Shown: positions 8,236 to 17,055, numbered from the stretch's first letter. The stretch: DNA of 64,000 bases from Paraburkholderia dilworthii (GCF_000472525.1 NZ_KI421431.1:8987-72986); one strand, 5' to 3'. The notes: a model not told the origin generated them from the letters alone. Translations and numbers: made by a program.

Positions 8236-8691
8236 TCAGCCTTTGCGCCGCGCCTTACCGGTCGTGGCAATGCCGCTCACGCTCGCTGCGAGTGCCGCGG
8301 CCCGAGCGTGCTCCGCCGATATCTTCGGCAGCTTCGGGCGGTCCGCCTTGGGCATGGGTTCGATTTCGCGTTCGATCTGTTCGCCCGCCGCCGCCGTGGC
8401 GACGCGCAGGTCGTATGCGATTTGCAGATTGAGCCAGAACTGTGCGCTCGCGCCGAAATAGCGCTCGAGCCGCAGCGCGGTGTCGGCCGAGATCGCGCGC
8501 TTGCCGCGGACTACGTCGTTGATGCGCGGCGCGGGTACGCGCAACGCAAGCGCGAGCGCATTGACGGACATACCGAGCGGTTCGAGGAATTCGCTACGCA
8601 GAATCTCGCCCGGATGAATCTCTTCGATGCTGTTTCCCGCGTCGATGTCTGAGAAATCGATACTGTCCAGATCGGAGCGTTTGATGACCAT
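8236..8691 (-). CDS. higA: HigA family antitoxin
   Basis: A 151-aa XRE-type helix-turn-helix antitoxin. The HigA signature HPGEILRSEFLEPLGMSVNALA leads into the HTH (ALALRVPAPRINDVVRGKRAISADTALRL) and the typical RYFGASAQFWLNLQIAYDLR helix. The antitoxin should repress its own promoter and neutralise HigB. The Ala- and Lys-rich C-terminal tail (after residue 105) is longer than in most HigA proteins. The gene starts 16 bases after the toxin stop behind a GGGAG ribosome site. Because the toxin gene appears frameshifted, higA may now act without its partner. Confidence 0.9.
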   Translation of the reverse strand: MVIKRSDLDSIDFSDIDAGNSIEEIHPGEILRSEFLEPLGMSVNALALALRVPAPRINDVVRGKRAISADTALRLERYFGASAQFWLNLQIAYDLRVATAAAGEQIEREIEPMPKADRPKLPKISAEHARAAALAASVSGIATTGKARRKG

Positions 8692-8707
8692 GCCGGTCTC
8701 CCAATAA

Positions 8708-8990
8708 TCAGTGATAGTCGACAATCTCAACATTCAGCGCCTCGCCTTCGATAAAGTGAAAACAGATGCGCCACTGCGCATTGATCCGAATGCTCCATTG
8801 CCCGCTGCGCTCGCCTTGCAACGCTTCGAGCCGATTGCCGGGCGGCGTGTGCAAGCTGTGAATGGAGTTCGCCGCGTCGATCATGAGCAACTTGCGGTAC
8901 GCGAGCGCCTGGATATGACGCGGCAGCGCATGCACAAACTTGCCCTGAAAGATTCTCGCCGTAGCTTTGTCGCCAAAATGTCGTAATCAT
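8708..8990 (-). pseudogene. higB: HigB toxin gene with a +1 frameshift near its start
   Basis: Residues encoded from about 8974 to 8708 are a good HigB/RelE-like mRNA interferase: GDKATARIFQGKFV, then PPGNRLEALQGERSGQWSIR, then INAQWRICF and VEIVDYH. The family normally starts MIxxF about four residues earlier. An ATG lies exactly there (8990, MITTF), but in another frame: ATTACGACATTTTGGCGAC has one base too many, most simply TTTT for TTT. The span is 283 bases, 94 codons plus one. In the toxin frame, the only conventional in-frame start is GTG at 8935, which removes about 18 residues. So the toxin is probably inactive, or a truncated form is made from GTG 8935 (8708-8935). Confidence 0.65.
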
Positions 8991-9005
8991 GGGATGATAT
9001 AACGT

Positions 9006-9036
9006 CATTCGTTAAACGTAAACCGTTAAATGAATG
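9006..9036. promoter_or_regulatory. Inverted repeat, probable HigA operator
   Basis: CATTCGTTAAACG (9006-9018), five-base spacer, CGTTAAATGAATG (9024-9036): 11 of 13 arm positions pair. It sits 15 bases upstream of the higB start with a TTATAT -10-like box (minus strand) between, the usual place for autorepression by HigA. Confidence 0.55.
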
Positions 9037-9134
9037 TGTTTACTTTCACCCCTCGCGGCGCGAACGAACAGTCAGCCAGATGGCTAACGTCGACGCGAGC
9101 CTGCGCCGCCCGAGTCGTCTGAAAACAAAAGGCG

Positions 9135-9163
9135 AAAAAAAGCCGGCAGGCGTGCCGGCTTTT
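9135..9163 (-). terminator. Terminator of pepN
   Basis: Minus-strand AGCCGGCA, loop CGCC, TGCCGGCT followed by TTTTTT, about 30 bases beyond the pepN stop. There is also a short T-run on the plus strand. Confidence 0.8.
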
Positions 9164-9192
9164 CAAGAGCGATAACCGCGCTCAGACGTGCG

Positions 9193-11898
9193 TCACGCGA
9201 GCGCCTTTTCAACGATTTCGCGTACGTCGCGGGATTTGACCTGCGATGCCACTTTCTCCAGCGCCGCGCGCATGCCCTCACGCAGCGTGGGCGTGAAGCG
9301 GCGCCACAATTCGAGCGAGCGTGCGAGGCGAGCGGCCACTTGCGGATTGATCGCGTCGAGCGCGATTACCTGGTCTGCCCAGAATGCGTAGCCCGAGCCG
9401 TCTTCGGCGTGGAATTGCGCGGGGTTAGCCGCGCAGAAGCTGAAAATCAGCGAGCGTGCGCGATTCGGATTTTTCAGATTGAAGGCCGGATGCGTCATCA
9501 GCTTGCGTACGACGTCGATCACCGGACGCTGCGCGCTGCCCCGCTGCGTGGCCTGCAAAGCGAACCACTTGTCGATCACGAGCGGTTCCTTCTCGAAGCG
9601 CCGATAGAAGTCGTCGAGCGCATGCTGCGCTTTCGGGCTGCCGCCATGTGCCGCCGATGCATTGAGCAGCGCGGACAGCGCCGCCGCGCGGTCCGTCATG
9701 TTATTCGCCGCATCGTATTGCGCCGACGCGAGCCGTACAGCTTCGGCCGGATCGTCGAGCTCGGTGAGATAGGACAGCGCCAGATTCTTCAGCGCGCGGT
9801 GGCCTGCCGCCGCCGGCGTGGCTTCGTACGGGCCGGGCGTGCGGTGCTCTTCGTAGATTTTCAGCCACTCGTCCTTGAGCGCGTTGGCAAGGCGCTTGCG
9901 CACGAACTGCCGCGCGGAATGCACGGCAGCCGGATTCGATTCGGCCATCTGCTCGGCGAGATACGCCTCGGACGGCAGCATCAACGCGAGTTCACGGAAC
10001 GCCGGCGACAGCGATTCGTCCGTGAGTACGCGTGCGAACGCGGCGGTTACCGAGTCGTCGAGTTGCAGTTCTGCGCCGCTTGCAGCCCGCCCGGCGAGCG
10101 TCAGCAGCTCGCGCGTGGCGAGCCGTTGACCGGCTTCCCAGCGGTTGAACGGATCGCTGTCGTGCGCGAGCAGGAACGCCAACTGGTCCGCCGGGTAATC
10201 GTATTCGACGATCACCGGCGCCGAGAAATTGCGTAGCAGCGACGGCAACGGTTCCTGCACGACATTGACGAACGTGAAGGACTGTTCGGTCTGTGTGAAT
10301 TCGAGCACACGCGTGGTCGAATCCGAAGCTTGCGCCTCGCCTTCCAGTTGCAGCGGCAGATCATTGCCGTCTTTGCCGATCAGCCCGATCGCGAACGGAA
10401 TCAGCAGCGGGCCTTTTTGCGTTTCGCGCGCGGCCGGCGCGGCGTCGCCGTAACCTTGTACGAGCGTCACGCTATAGCGCCGCTGCGCGGCGTCGTAACG
10501 CGTGCGCACGGAGACGCGCGGCGTGCCCGCCTGGCTGTACCAGCGCTCGAACTGCGCGAGATCGCGGCCGTTCGCATCGGCGAGCGCGTGGCGGAAATCG
10601 TCGCAAGTCACGGCCTGGCCGTCGTGCCGCTTGAAGTACAGATCCATGCCTTTGCGAAAACCGTCGCGGCCGAACAGCGTCTGATACATCCGCACGACTT
10701 CGGCGCCTTTTTCGTAGACCGTCATCGTGTAGAAGTTGTTGATCTCGACATAGCTTTCCGGGCGCACTGGATGAGCCATTGGGCCGGCGTCTTCGGCGAA
10801 CTGCATCTGGCGCAGCACGCGCACGTCTTCGATGCGCTTGGTGGCGCGCGCGGCTTCGTCGCTGCCGTCGGTCTGGCCGCCTGCCATGTCGGCCGAGAAT
10901 TCCTGATCGCGAAATACCGTCAGGCCTTCTTTGAGGCTTAACTGGAACCAGTCGCGACAGGTCACGCGGTTGCCGGTCCAGTTGTGAAAATACTCGTGGC
11001 CAACCACGGCCTCGATGTTCGCGAAGTCGGTGTCGGTCGCCGTCTCGGGATTCGCCAGCACATACTTCGTGTTGAAGATGTTGAGCCCCTTGTTCTCCAT
11101 CGCGCCCATATTGAAGTCGCTCACCGCGACGATCATGAAGCGGTCAAGATCGAGTTCGAGCCCGAAACGCTCTTCGTCCCAGCGAATTGAATTGATCAGC
11201 GAATCCATCGCGTGACGGGTCTTGTCGAGATCGTGCGGCTCGACCCACACCTGCAACAGCTTTTCCTTGCCCGAGCCCGTCTTCACACGCTCTTCCAGCG
11301 CAACCAGCTTGCCGGCCACGAGCGCGAACAGATAGCTGGGCTTCCTGAATGGATCTTCCCAGCGCGCGAAATGGCGGCCGTCCGGCAGATCGCCTTCTTC
11401 GAGCAGATTGCCGTTCGACAGCAGCACCGGATAATCGGCCTTGCTGGCTCGCAGTGTGATCGTGTAGGTGGCCATCACGTCCGGCCGGTCGAGGAAATAG
11501 GTGATGCGGCGAAAGCCCTCCGCCTCGCACTGCGTAAAGAAGTTTCCGCTCGACACATAAAGGCCGGAGAGCGTCGTGTTCGCAGCCGGATTGCAGATGC
11601 TCGTGAGTGTAAGCTCGAAGTTCTCCGGCACGTTGTCGAGCAGCAAGCCGTGCTCGTGTGCATGGGCGTTCGGAAACGGCTGGCCGTCGAGCGTGGCGCT
11701 GACGAACTCCAGTTGCTCGCCCATCAGCTCCAGATGCGCGGCGCGCGACGCGTCCGGGTTGCGGCGCACGCGCATGCTGTTCTTCACGACCGTGCGTTCG
11801 GGCAGCAGATCGAACTCGAGCTCGACGGTGTCGATCAGAAAGGCAGGCGGCGCATAATCGGCGCGGCGAATGACATTGGGCGTTGCGGTATCGGCCAT
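9193..11898 (-). CDS. pepN: Aminopeptidase N (M1 family)
   Basis: A zinc metallo-aminopeptidase that removes N-terminal residues from peptides in the cytoplasm. The 901-aa length suits PepN of the E. coli type. The exopeptidase motif GAMEN is at residues 265-269, and the zinc site HEYFHNWTGN with the third ligand E324 (HExxH-X18-E) starts at 301. The C-terminal helical bundle is complete up to SQVKSRDVREIVEKALA. I chose the ATG at 11898 (MADTATPNVIRRADY) as the family start; upstream in-frame residues are Arg-rich and not family-like. It has its own terminator and is divergent from the DUF4136 lipoprotein gene. Confidence 0.96.
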   Translation of the reverse strand: MADTATPNVIRRADYAPPAFLIDTVELEFDLLPERTVVKNSMRVRRNPDASRAAHLELMGEQLEFVSATLDGQPFPNAHAHEHGLLLDNVPENFELTLTSICNPAANTTLSGLYVSSGNFFTQCEAEGFRRITYFLDRPDVMATYTITLRASKADYPVLLSNGNLLEEGDLPDGRHFARWEDPFRKPSYLFALVAGKLVALEERVKTGSGKEKLLQVWVEPHDLDKTRHAMDSLINSIRWDEERFGLELDLDRFMIVAVSDFNMGAMENKGLNIFNTKYVLANPETATDTDFANIEAVVGHEYFHNWTGNRVTCRDWFQLSLKEGLTVFRDQEFSADMAGGQTDGSDEAARATKRIEDVRVLRQMQFAEDAGPMAHPVRPESYVEINNFYTMTVYEKGAEVVRMYQTLFGRDGFRKGMDLYFKRHDGQAVTCDDFRHALADANGRDLAQFERWYSQAGTPRVSVRTRYDAAQRRYSVTLVQGYGDAAPAARETQKGPLLIPFAIGLIGKDGNDLPLQLEGEAQASDSTTRVLEFTQTEQSFTFVNVVQEPLPSLLRNFSAPVIVEYDYPADQLAFLLAHDSDPFNRWEAGQRLATRELLTLAGRAASGAELQLDDSVTAAFARVLTDESLSPAFRELALMLPSEAYLAEQMAESNPAAVHSARQFVRKRLANALKDEWLKIYEEHRTPGPYEATPAAAGHRALKNLALSYLTELDDPAEAVRLASAQYDAANNMTDRAAALSALLNASAAHGGSPKAQHALDDFYRRFEKEPLVIDKWFALQATQRGSAQRPVIDVVRKLMTHPAFNLKNPNRARSLIFSFCAANPAQFHAEDGSGYAFWADQVIALDAINPQVAARLARSLELWRRFTPTLREGMRAALEKVASQVKSRDVREIVEKALA

Positions 11899-12150
11899 AG
11901 CGTTCTGTAGTGATGGGACTCGAGCGGCCGGCGCACGGAGGCACGCGAGCCGGGCTTGTCGAGCCATTGTACAAAGCCTCGGCGAATCGTGCGGAGCGAA
12001 CTTTTTGCGCTATCGGGAGGCACGCGTATGACCGCCAGCGCGGGCAAAAGACGCTTGCGCGGCACTGGATCGGAACGGCGGGCATGGCCTGCGGTCTACG
12101 TACAATACGAACAGAACACGAGCCGACGAAAACGCTTCACGAGGTAGACC

Positions 12151-12852
12151 ATGAAAACAAATCCGTGGGCGCGCCGCGCCATGCTGCTGCTGGCGGCGCT
12201 GGTAGTGCTGCTGTCCGGTTGCACGACTTACGTGACCACGCAGGTCACCGCGTTCTCCGACTGGAGCGGCAGCGACGCGACCCGCACGTATGCATTCACG
12301 CGCGAGCCGGAACAGCGGAACAACCTCGAACTGACCACCTACGAACGCATCGTCGCAAACGAACTGGCCACGCATGCATTCCGCCAGGTCGGCAGTGCAG
12401 AGGCGCGCTATCTGGTCGGAGTCTCCTATGGAATTCGCTCGGACCTGGTAACAGTCGCCGAGCCGGTGTACTACAACCCGTGGCCCGCGCCGTACTGGGG
12501 CTGGGGCCGGCCGTTCGATCCGTGGGGACCGTGGGGGCCGTTTCCCGCCGGATATGTGAACCAGAGCTACCCGGTCTTCACGCATCTGCTCGGCGTGCGG
12601 ATCACCGAACGGGCGACGGGCAAGGAGGTCTACAACGTGACCGCGCGCAACTCGGGCGGCGAGTCGTCGCTCGTGAGGGCCATGCCGTATCTGGCGCGCA
12701 GCGCGCTTGCTGACTTCCCGCTCGGCAATGGTGTCGTGCGTACGGTCAAGATTCCACTCGACAAGAAGGCGGGCGCATCCAACGAAACGGCGGTGCCCGC
12801 CGCAGCGGCATCCGCGCCGGTGGCTGCGTCCGGTGCGAAAGCCGTGCAGTGA
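12151..12852 (+). CDS. DUF4136 family lipoprotein
   Basis: A 233-aa predicted lipoprotein: signal sequence MKTNPWARRAMLLLAALVVLLSGC with lipobox LSGC (Cys 24). The DUF4136-like body has the FSDWSGSDATRTYAFTREPEQ start typical of the family, a YERIVANELATHAFRQVGSAEARYLVGVSYG segment, and a Trp/Pro-rich insert (PWPAPYWGWGRPFDPWGPWG). The tail is Ala-rich and low complexity. The function of DUF4136 proteins is unknown; they are exported and probably envelope-anchored. A TACAAT box at 12101 could be its -10. It converges on the UPF0016 gene. Confidence 0.85.
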   Translation: MKTNPWARRAMLLLAALVVLLSGCTTYVTTQVTAFSDWSGSDATRTYAFTREPEQRNNLELTTYERIVANELATHAFRQVGSAEARYLVGVSYGIRSDLVTVAEPVYYNPWPAPYWGWGRPFDPWGPWGPFPAGYVNQSYPVFTHLLGVRITERATGKEVYNVTARNSGGESSLVRAMPYLARSALADFPLGNGVVRTVKIPLDKKAGASNETAVPAAAASAPVAASGAKAVQ

Positions 12853-12911
12853 CAGAACGGTGAGGGCGGCGCCGCGCGATCCGGCAAGGGGCTCAAATCT
12901 CGGCGTCCTGT

Positions 12912-13484
12912 TCAGGCTGCGGCGCCGAACAGCGCCATCGTACCGAGAACCACGAACAGCACCGCGGCGATGCCGTGCACGAGGCTGGTTGGCAGCCGAT
13001 GCGCGAAACGGTCGCCGAGCAGGATCGCCGGGACGTTCGCGATCATCATGCCGAGCGTGGTGCCGGTCACCACGCCGAAGAAGTCGTGAAAGCGCGCGGC
13101 CAGAGCAATGGTCGCGATTTGCGTCTTGTCGCCCATTTCGGCGAGGAAAAAAGCCACGACGGTTGCGCCGAACACGCCGAGGTGCGTGCGGTTCGTGTTG
13201 GCTTCTTCGTCGGCGAGTTTGTCGGGCACGAGAATCCACAAACCCATGCCGACGAACGAGATGGCCAGCGCCCAGCGCATCACCGTGGGCGTAAGCAGCG
13301 AGCCGAGCCACGCGCCCAGCGCGCCCGCGCCAGCATGATTGACGAGCGTCGCGACCAGCACGCCGAGAATGATCGGCGCCGGCTTGCGATAGCGCGCGGC
13401 AAGAACGAGCGACAGCAATTGCGTCTTGTCGCCGATTTCCGCGAGCGCGACCGCTCCGGTCGAAATGAGAAAAGCGTGGATCAC
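12912..13484 (-). CDS. UPF0016/GDT1 family manganese exporter (MneA-like)
   Basis: A 190-aa inner-membrane protein with six predicted membrane helices in two homologous halves, each with the family ExGD(K/R)T motif: EIGDKTQLLSL near the N-terminus and EMGDKTQIATI in the second half. UPF0016 members export Mn2+. The GTG at 13484 (VIHAFLIST) fits the family N-terminus and follows a GGGGAT ribosome site by about ten bases; the longer frame upstream runs into the riboswitch leader. The manganese riboswitch immediately upstream strongly supports the manganese assignment. Confidence 0.9.
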   Translation of the reverse strand: MIHAFLISTGAVALAEIGDKTQLLSLVLAARYRKPAPIILGVLVATLVNHAGAGALGAWLGSLLTPTVMRWALAISFVGMGLWILVPDKLADEEANTNRTHLGVFGATVVAFFLAEMGDKTQIATIALAARFHDFFGVVTGTTLGMMIANVPAILLGDRFAHRLPTSLVHGIAAVLFVVLGTMALFGAAA

Positions 13485-13564
13485 GTTGTTTGAATCCCCG
13501 GGCCGAGAAATGAACGAGCGACGACCCACGACACGCCGGGCCCAATTGCGACGGGGTGTGGGTC

Positions 13565-13708
13565 ATCGGTCTCGCCAGGCCGGAGGCTGCGGCTGCCACG
13601 GCCGTGATGGCCGAGTTTGTTGACAGGCGCCCCCGCGAGTCGACGTTCTACGGGCCCGGCCTGACTGCCGGACGAACGTGCCGCGGGGCGGCTACTCCCC
13701 AATGAGGG
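13565..13708 (-). promoter_or_regulatory. yybP-ykoY manganese riboswitch
   Basis: The minus-strand leader of the UPF0016 gene begins CCCCTCATTGGGGAGTAGCC, containing the GGGGAGTAGCC block that marks proteobacterial yybP-ykoY aptamers such as that of E. coli mntP. It is followed by the CGTTCGTCC and CCTGTCAACA segments and ends near GGCGAGACCGATG. A TATAAT -10 lies just upstream (13713-13718, minus strand). Downstream, GACCCAC/GTGGGTC (13523-13564) could form an expression-platform hairpin. The family senses Mn2+ and usually turns expression on. Ends are approximate. Confidence 0.85.
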
Positions 13709-13718
13709 GCGGATTATA

Positions 13719-14234
13719 TCAGGCGTGACGGTGAGATATTTTTGCCGCTGACACGAGCGGCGGAAAGATGAATGTATTGAACTGCAACATCGTTCGCAGA
13801 AAGTTAATTGAAAGTATTGCAATGATTTCGCGTAAGTGCCGCGATTGGAGTGACGCCGAATCCGGTGCGGAAAGCCACGGCTATAGGTGTATTCCCAAGG
13901 CGTTGCCCGAAACGTCCGCAAATTGGAATACCGCCTGAAGCGCACCGTGGCAAAGGTGAGACGGATACAGATGGATACGTCTTTTCCGGCTGATTTAATC
14001 CAGAATATTCAGTATGATTTCGGCCACCACGGGAGCCCGAGCCAAACCACAAGGCGAATTGTCAGAGGGACCTAAATAATCTGGCCAATGTGCCGTTAAT
14101 TCGCTGAACCCTACAAAAGAAGACTGGATTGCCTCCCGGCTGAAAATTGCCGGTCCGCGCGGCCCATACACTGTGACGCTGTGTATTTCGTCAGGCGCTT
14201 CAGCCTCTCCTTGCTTCTACGCGCGAACACCGAT
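13719..14234. other. Intergenic region upstream of the aryl polyene operon
   Basis: About 515 bases without a supported gene. It lies between the riboswitch promoter (minus strand) and the first gene of the long operon, so it should carry the operon promoter and leader. An imperfect hairpin CCGGC...GCCGG occurs at about 14137-14154. No clear -35/-10 pair, sigma-54 site or known operator was found. Confidence 0.5.
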
Positions 14235-15074
14235 ATGCCCGATCCTCACTGGACCATTCCGGTCGCTCGCTGGTCTAGCTGGCCTGCCGACGCATCTGCC
14301 GCACCCGACATCGGCTTTATCGAGCCGATCGTGCGGCGGCGTCTCAGCACGCTATCCAGAACCGCGCTGAAGGTTGCGCACGATTGTGTCGGCGCCGAAG
14401 AGGCCCGCGTCGTGTTCGCGTCGCGGCATGGGGAATTGCGCCGCACCACCGACATCCTTCGCGCGATCAGCTCGGGCGAGCCAGTCTCGCCGACCGCGTT
14501 CAGCCTGTCGGTGCTCAATGCAATGACAGGCGTGTTCGGCATTGCGCGCGGCGACCGCTCGGCAGCGAGCGCGATCTCGGCCGGTCCCGAAACGCTCGGC
14601 TATGCGCTTCTGGAGGCGTATGCGCAATACGCCATGCAGCCCGCGTCGCCGGTGTTGCTCGTCTACGCTGACGAACCCGCCGATCCCGCATACGGCACGA
14701 TCGAGGACGAAGTGCAGGGCGGCGCCGTTGCGATTCTGCTGAGAAGCGAAGGCGCGTTGGGCGATCTGGTGTGTGAGCGCTCGGCGGCCGGCGGCCCGGA
14801 CCCAGCGCAGGCAGTCGGGCAGGGCGACGCCAGCCCGACGGCTGCAACGGCTGCAAGCACCGAAGCTGGCGCAACGGCAAAAAACCTGGCGCTGAGTCAA
14901 AGCCCGGCAACCGACGCAGCCGGCGCAGCACAATCGCACAACGCCGGCCAACCCGAAGCCCGCTTCGCCACGCAGAGCCAGGCGCTGCTGCATTGTCTGG
15001 AAACCGGCACCCCCGCTGCCTGGCAAGGCGCCGGAGCAGTCTGGCATTGGAGATGGCATGACCGCGCGGCTTGA
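14235..15074 (+). CDS. Beta-ketoacyl synthase-like protein, chain-length-factor type
   Basis: Matches the Ketoacyl-synt_2 family, corresponding to ApeC of aryl polyene clusters, which pairs with an active ketosynthase to set chain length. The 279-aa protein covers only the N-terminal half of a thiolase-like fold (PVARWSSWPAD, RVVFASRHGELRRTTDILRAI, VLNAMTGVFGIARGDRSAASAI) and has no catalytic Cys where active synthases have TACxS; the site reads SAASAISAG. A low-complexity Ala/Thr/Gln insert follows residue 190. ATG 14235 is chosen because homology starts at once; GTG at 14181 is possible. First gene of the operon; overlaps the next by 17 bases. Confidence 0.83.
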   Translation: MPDPHWTIPVARWSSWPADASAAPDIGFIEPIVRRRLSTLSRTALKVAHDCVGAEEARVVFASRHGELRRTTDILRAISSGEPVSPTAFSLSVLNAMTGVFGIARGDRSAASAISAGPETLGYALLEAYAQYAMQPASPVLLVYADEPADPAYGTIEDEVQGGAVAILLRSEGALGDLVCERSAAGGPDPAQAVGQGDASPTAATAASTEAGATAKNLALSQSPATDAAGAAQSHNAGQPEARFATQSQALLHCLETGTPAAWQGAGAVWHWRWHDRAA

Positions 15075-15852
15075 CTACGCCTGGCGATTGTTCGCCACGG
15101 GCATGGCTTTCGTGGTGTTCGGCATCTGCGGCGTGCTGTTTTCGGTGCTTGTGTTTCCGCTCGCGTGGCTGTGGCCGCACCGCGCGTCCCGGCAGTTCGC
15201 GGTGACGGGCGTGATTCACTGGTTCTTCCGCGCGCTCGTCGCCGTATTGCAGCGAGTCGGCGTGATGGAACTCGAAGTATCCGGCGTGCACGCGTTGCGC
15301 ACGCGCAAGCCGTCGATCGTGGTGGCGAATCACCCCACGTATCTCGATGTGATGGTGTTGCTCTCACTCACGCCGCATGCGTGCTGCGTCGTCAAGAACG
15401 CGCACTGGAGCAATCCCTGTTTCTGGGGCATCGTGCGCTCGGCGGAATACGTGAGCAATGCCGATCCGTCGGAACTGGTCGAAGCCGGCGCGAGGCAGCT
15501 TGCGGCAGGCTATACGATGATTATTTTCCCGGAAGGCACGCGCAGTCCCGCGCCGAACCGCCTGCATGCGTTTTCGCGCGGTTTCGCGCATATGGCGTTG
15601 AAGGCCGGCGCGCCGATCGTGCCGGTGCTGATGGATTGCGATCCACCCGCATTCACGAAGCAGATGCGCTGGTACGACGTGCCCGCACGAGCGTTCCGCA
15701 TGCGCGTGAACGTGCTCGCGCCGCTTGGCGCGGACCGCCTCGCGGCAGACGACACTACACCGGCTCTCGCTGCGCGCAGCGTGACGAGCGCCGTCGAAGC
15801 ACACATTACTCAGCACCTGTTCGACTATGGATTCTTTAAAACTGGAAATTAA
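15058..15852 (+). CDS. Lysophospholipid acyltransferase (PlsC-like), aryl polyene cluster
   Basis: A 264-aa 1-acyl-glycerol-3-phosphate acyltransferase family protein. Catalytic HX4D is at residues 92-97 (NHPTYLD) and the substrate motif FPEGTRS at 157-163. One or two N-terminal hydrophobic segments (about 12-35) anchor it in the inner membrane. In aryl polyene clusters the equivalent ApeD-like enzyme is thought to help attach the polyene acyl chain to a lipid carrier. The gene overlaps both neighbours (17 bases upstream, 26 downstream), indicating translational coupling. Confidence 0.9.
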   Translation: MTARLDYAWRLFATGMAFVVFGICGVLFSVLVFPLAWLWPHRASRQFAVTGVIHWFFRALVAVLQRVGVMELEVSGVHALRTRKPSIVVANHPTYLDVMVLLSLTPHACCVVKNAHWSNPCFWGIVRSAEYVSNADPSELVEAGARQLAAGYTMIIFPEGTRSPAPNRLHAFSRGFAHMALKAGAPIVPVLMDCDPPAFTKQMRWYDVPARAFRMRVNVLAPLGADRLAADDTTPALAARSVTSAVEAHITQHLFDYGFFKTGN

Positions 15853-16126
15853 GCAGCTCCTGATCGAAGCTCTCGATCTGGAAGACCTGAGCCCTGCCGA
15901 TATCGATGACGACGCACCGTTGTTCGATACCGACGGCATCGGTCTCGATTCGATCGACGCACTCGAAATCGGCATCGTGCTGCGCAAACAATATCAATTG
16001 ACCATTGCGGCGAATGACGAACGCACCCGCGAACACTTCCGCTCGATTAGCACGCTGGCCGCGCTGGTTGCGAGTCAGCGCGAAGCGGCGCACGCTGCGA
16101 ACGAAACCAACAGAAAAGGGGAATAA
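15827..16126 (+). CDS. Acyl carrier protein 1 (ApeE-like)
   Basis: A 99-aa acyl carrier protein. The phosphopantetheine attachment Ser is S42 in IGLDSIDALE. It carries an extended C-terminal tail (ASQREAAHAANETNRKGE) absent from FabC-type carriers. Paired ACPs in tandem are a hallmark of aryl polyene clusters, where one is thought to carry the starter or mature chain and the other the elongating chain; which is which cannot be read here. It overlaps the acyltransferase gene by 26 bases and is three bases from the next ACP gene. Confidence 0.92.
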   Translation: MDSLKLEIKQLLIEALDLEDLSPADIDDDAPLFDTDGIGLDSIDALEIGIVLRKQYQLTIAANDERTREHFRSISTLAALVASQREAAHAANETNRKGE

Positions 16127-16129
16127 ACC

Positions 16130-16381
16130 GTGTCCGAGGCAGAGATTCTTGAGCGCATCCGCGCCATCTTCAAAGAGAACTTCGCAATCGAGCCCGAGCG
16201 CGTGACGCCCGACGCGCATCTGTTCGAAGACCTCGACCTGGATAGCATCGACGCGGTCGATCTCGCGATCAAACTCCAGGAGATGACCGGCCGCCGCATC
16301 AAGCCGGAAGAGTTCAAGTCGGTGCGCACGGTCGGCGACGTGATCGGTGCGGTCGAATCGCTGCTGGCGGCCCAAGGCTGA
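16130..16381 (+). CDS. Acyl carrier protein 2 (ApeF-like)
   Basis: An 83-aa acyl carrier protein with attachment Ser S39 in LDLDSIDAVDL. It starts at GTG 16130, three bases after the previous stop, and its TGA overlaps the ATG of the next gene. It is closer in size and shape to classical ACPs than the first one (EILERIRAIFKENFAIEPERVTPDAHLFEDL). It should carry intermediates for the ketosynthases, ketoreductase and dehydratases of this cluster. Confidence 0.92.
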   Translation: MSEAEILERIRAIFKENFAIEPERVTPDAHLFEDLDLDSIDAVDLAIKLQEMTGRRIKPEEFKSVRTVGDVIGAVESLLAAQG

Positions 16382-17055
16382 TGCCGGCAGCGCGCTCGCG
16401 AACGCCGGCGGCGGGGCCGTGTACTGACCCGCGCGTTGCCGCGCCTTCGCTCGCCGGTGAACGTCATTGGGTCAAGGCAGTCGTGCAAGTGCTGGTGAAG
16501 CTCGCGTATCCGGCGCTGATCCTCTGCGCATGGCGTTGGGACACTCCGCGTTATGTCGGCTGCATGCTGTTCGCGATCCTGTGGTTGCAGCGCTGGGCCG
16601 GCAGCGGTCCTGTCGCGACTTCGCTGCGCCGCCTGTCGGCAATCGACTGGACGGTGGTCGGTTTGCTGAGCTGCGCATCGGCGGCCATCGTGTTGACCAA
16701 CAGCGAACTACTGTTGCGCCTCTACCCATCGCTCGTCAATCTCGGTCTTTTGATCGCGTTCGGCGCGACGCTCGTGCGCGGGCCGTCGATGATCGAAAAA
16801 TTCGCGCGCCTCGGCAAGCCCGACCTGCCGCCGGGCGCAGTGCGCCACACGCGGCGCGTTACTCAGGTGTGGTGTGTGTTCTTTCTGCTGAACGGTGCTT
16901 TCTCCGCCTATACCGCGCTCTACTGGAGCCGCGCAAGCTGGTCGCTTTATAACGGTGCGATTGCCTATGTGCTGATCGGTGTTTTGCTGATCGCCGAGGT
17001 CATTTGGCGCTACCTCGTGGTGCTGCCGCGCGCCGCGCGTTCGGAGGCCGCATGA
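16381..17055 (+). CDS. Cluster-associated inner-membrane protein (ApeG/COG4648-like)
   Basis: A 224-aa membrane protein with about five or six predicted helices (VLVKLAYPALILCAW, YVGCMLFAILWLQ, WTVVGLLSCASAAIVL, LVNLGLLIAFGATLV, VWCVFFLLNGAFSAYTALY, LYNGAIAYVLIGVLLIAEV) and basic ends. The LRLYPSLVNLGLL and MIEKFARLGKPDLP segments are family-like. Its biochemical role is unknown; it is regularly found between the ACPs and the ligase in aryl polyene clusters. Its start overlaps the ACP stop by one base and its stop overlaps the ligase start (ATGA). Confidence 0.83.
   Translation: MPAARSRTPAAGPCTDPRVAAPSLAGERHWVKAVVQVLVKLAYPALILCAWRWDTPRYVGCMLFAILWLQRWAGSGPVATSLRRLSAIDWTVVGLLSCASAAIVLTNSELLLRLYPSLVNLGLLIAFGATLVRGPSMIEKFARLGKPDLPPGAVRHTRRVTQVWCVFFLLNGAFSAYTALYWSRASWSLYNGAIAYVLIGVLLIAEVIWRYLVVLPRAARSEAA

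Noticed and set aside
12010..13599. 529-aa minus-strand frame across the DUF4136 gene and the riboswitch
   Set aside because: Covers genes and a structured leader that are well supported in other frames; composition is dominated by Arg and Ala.
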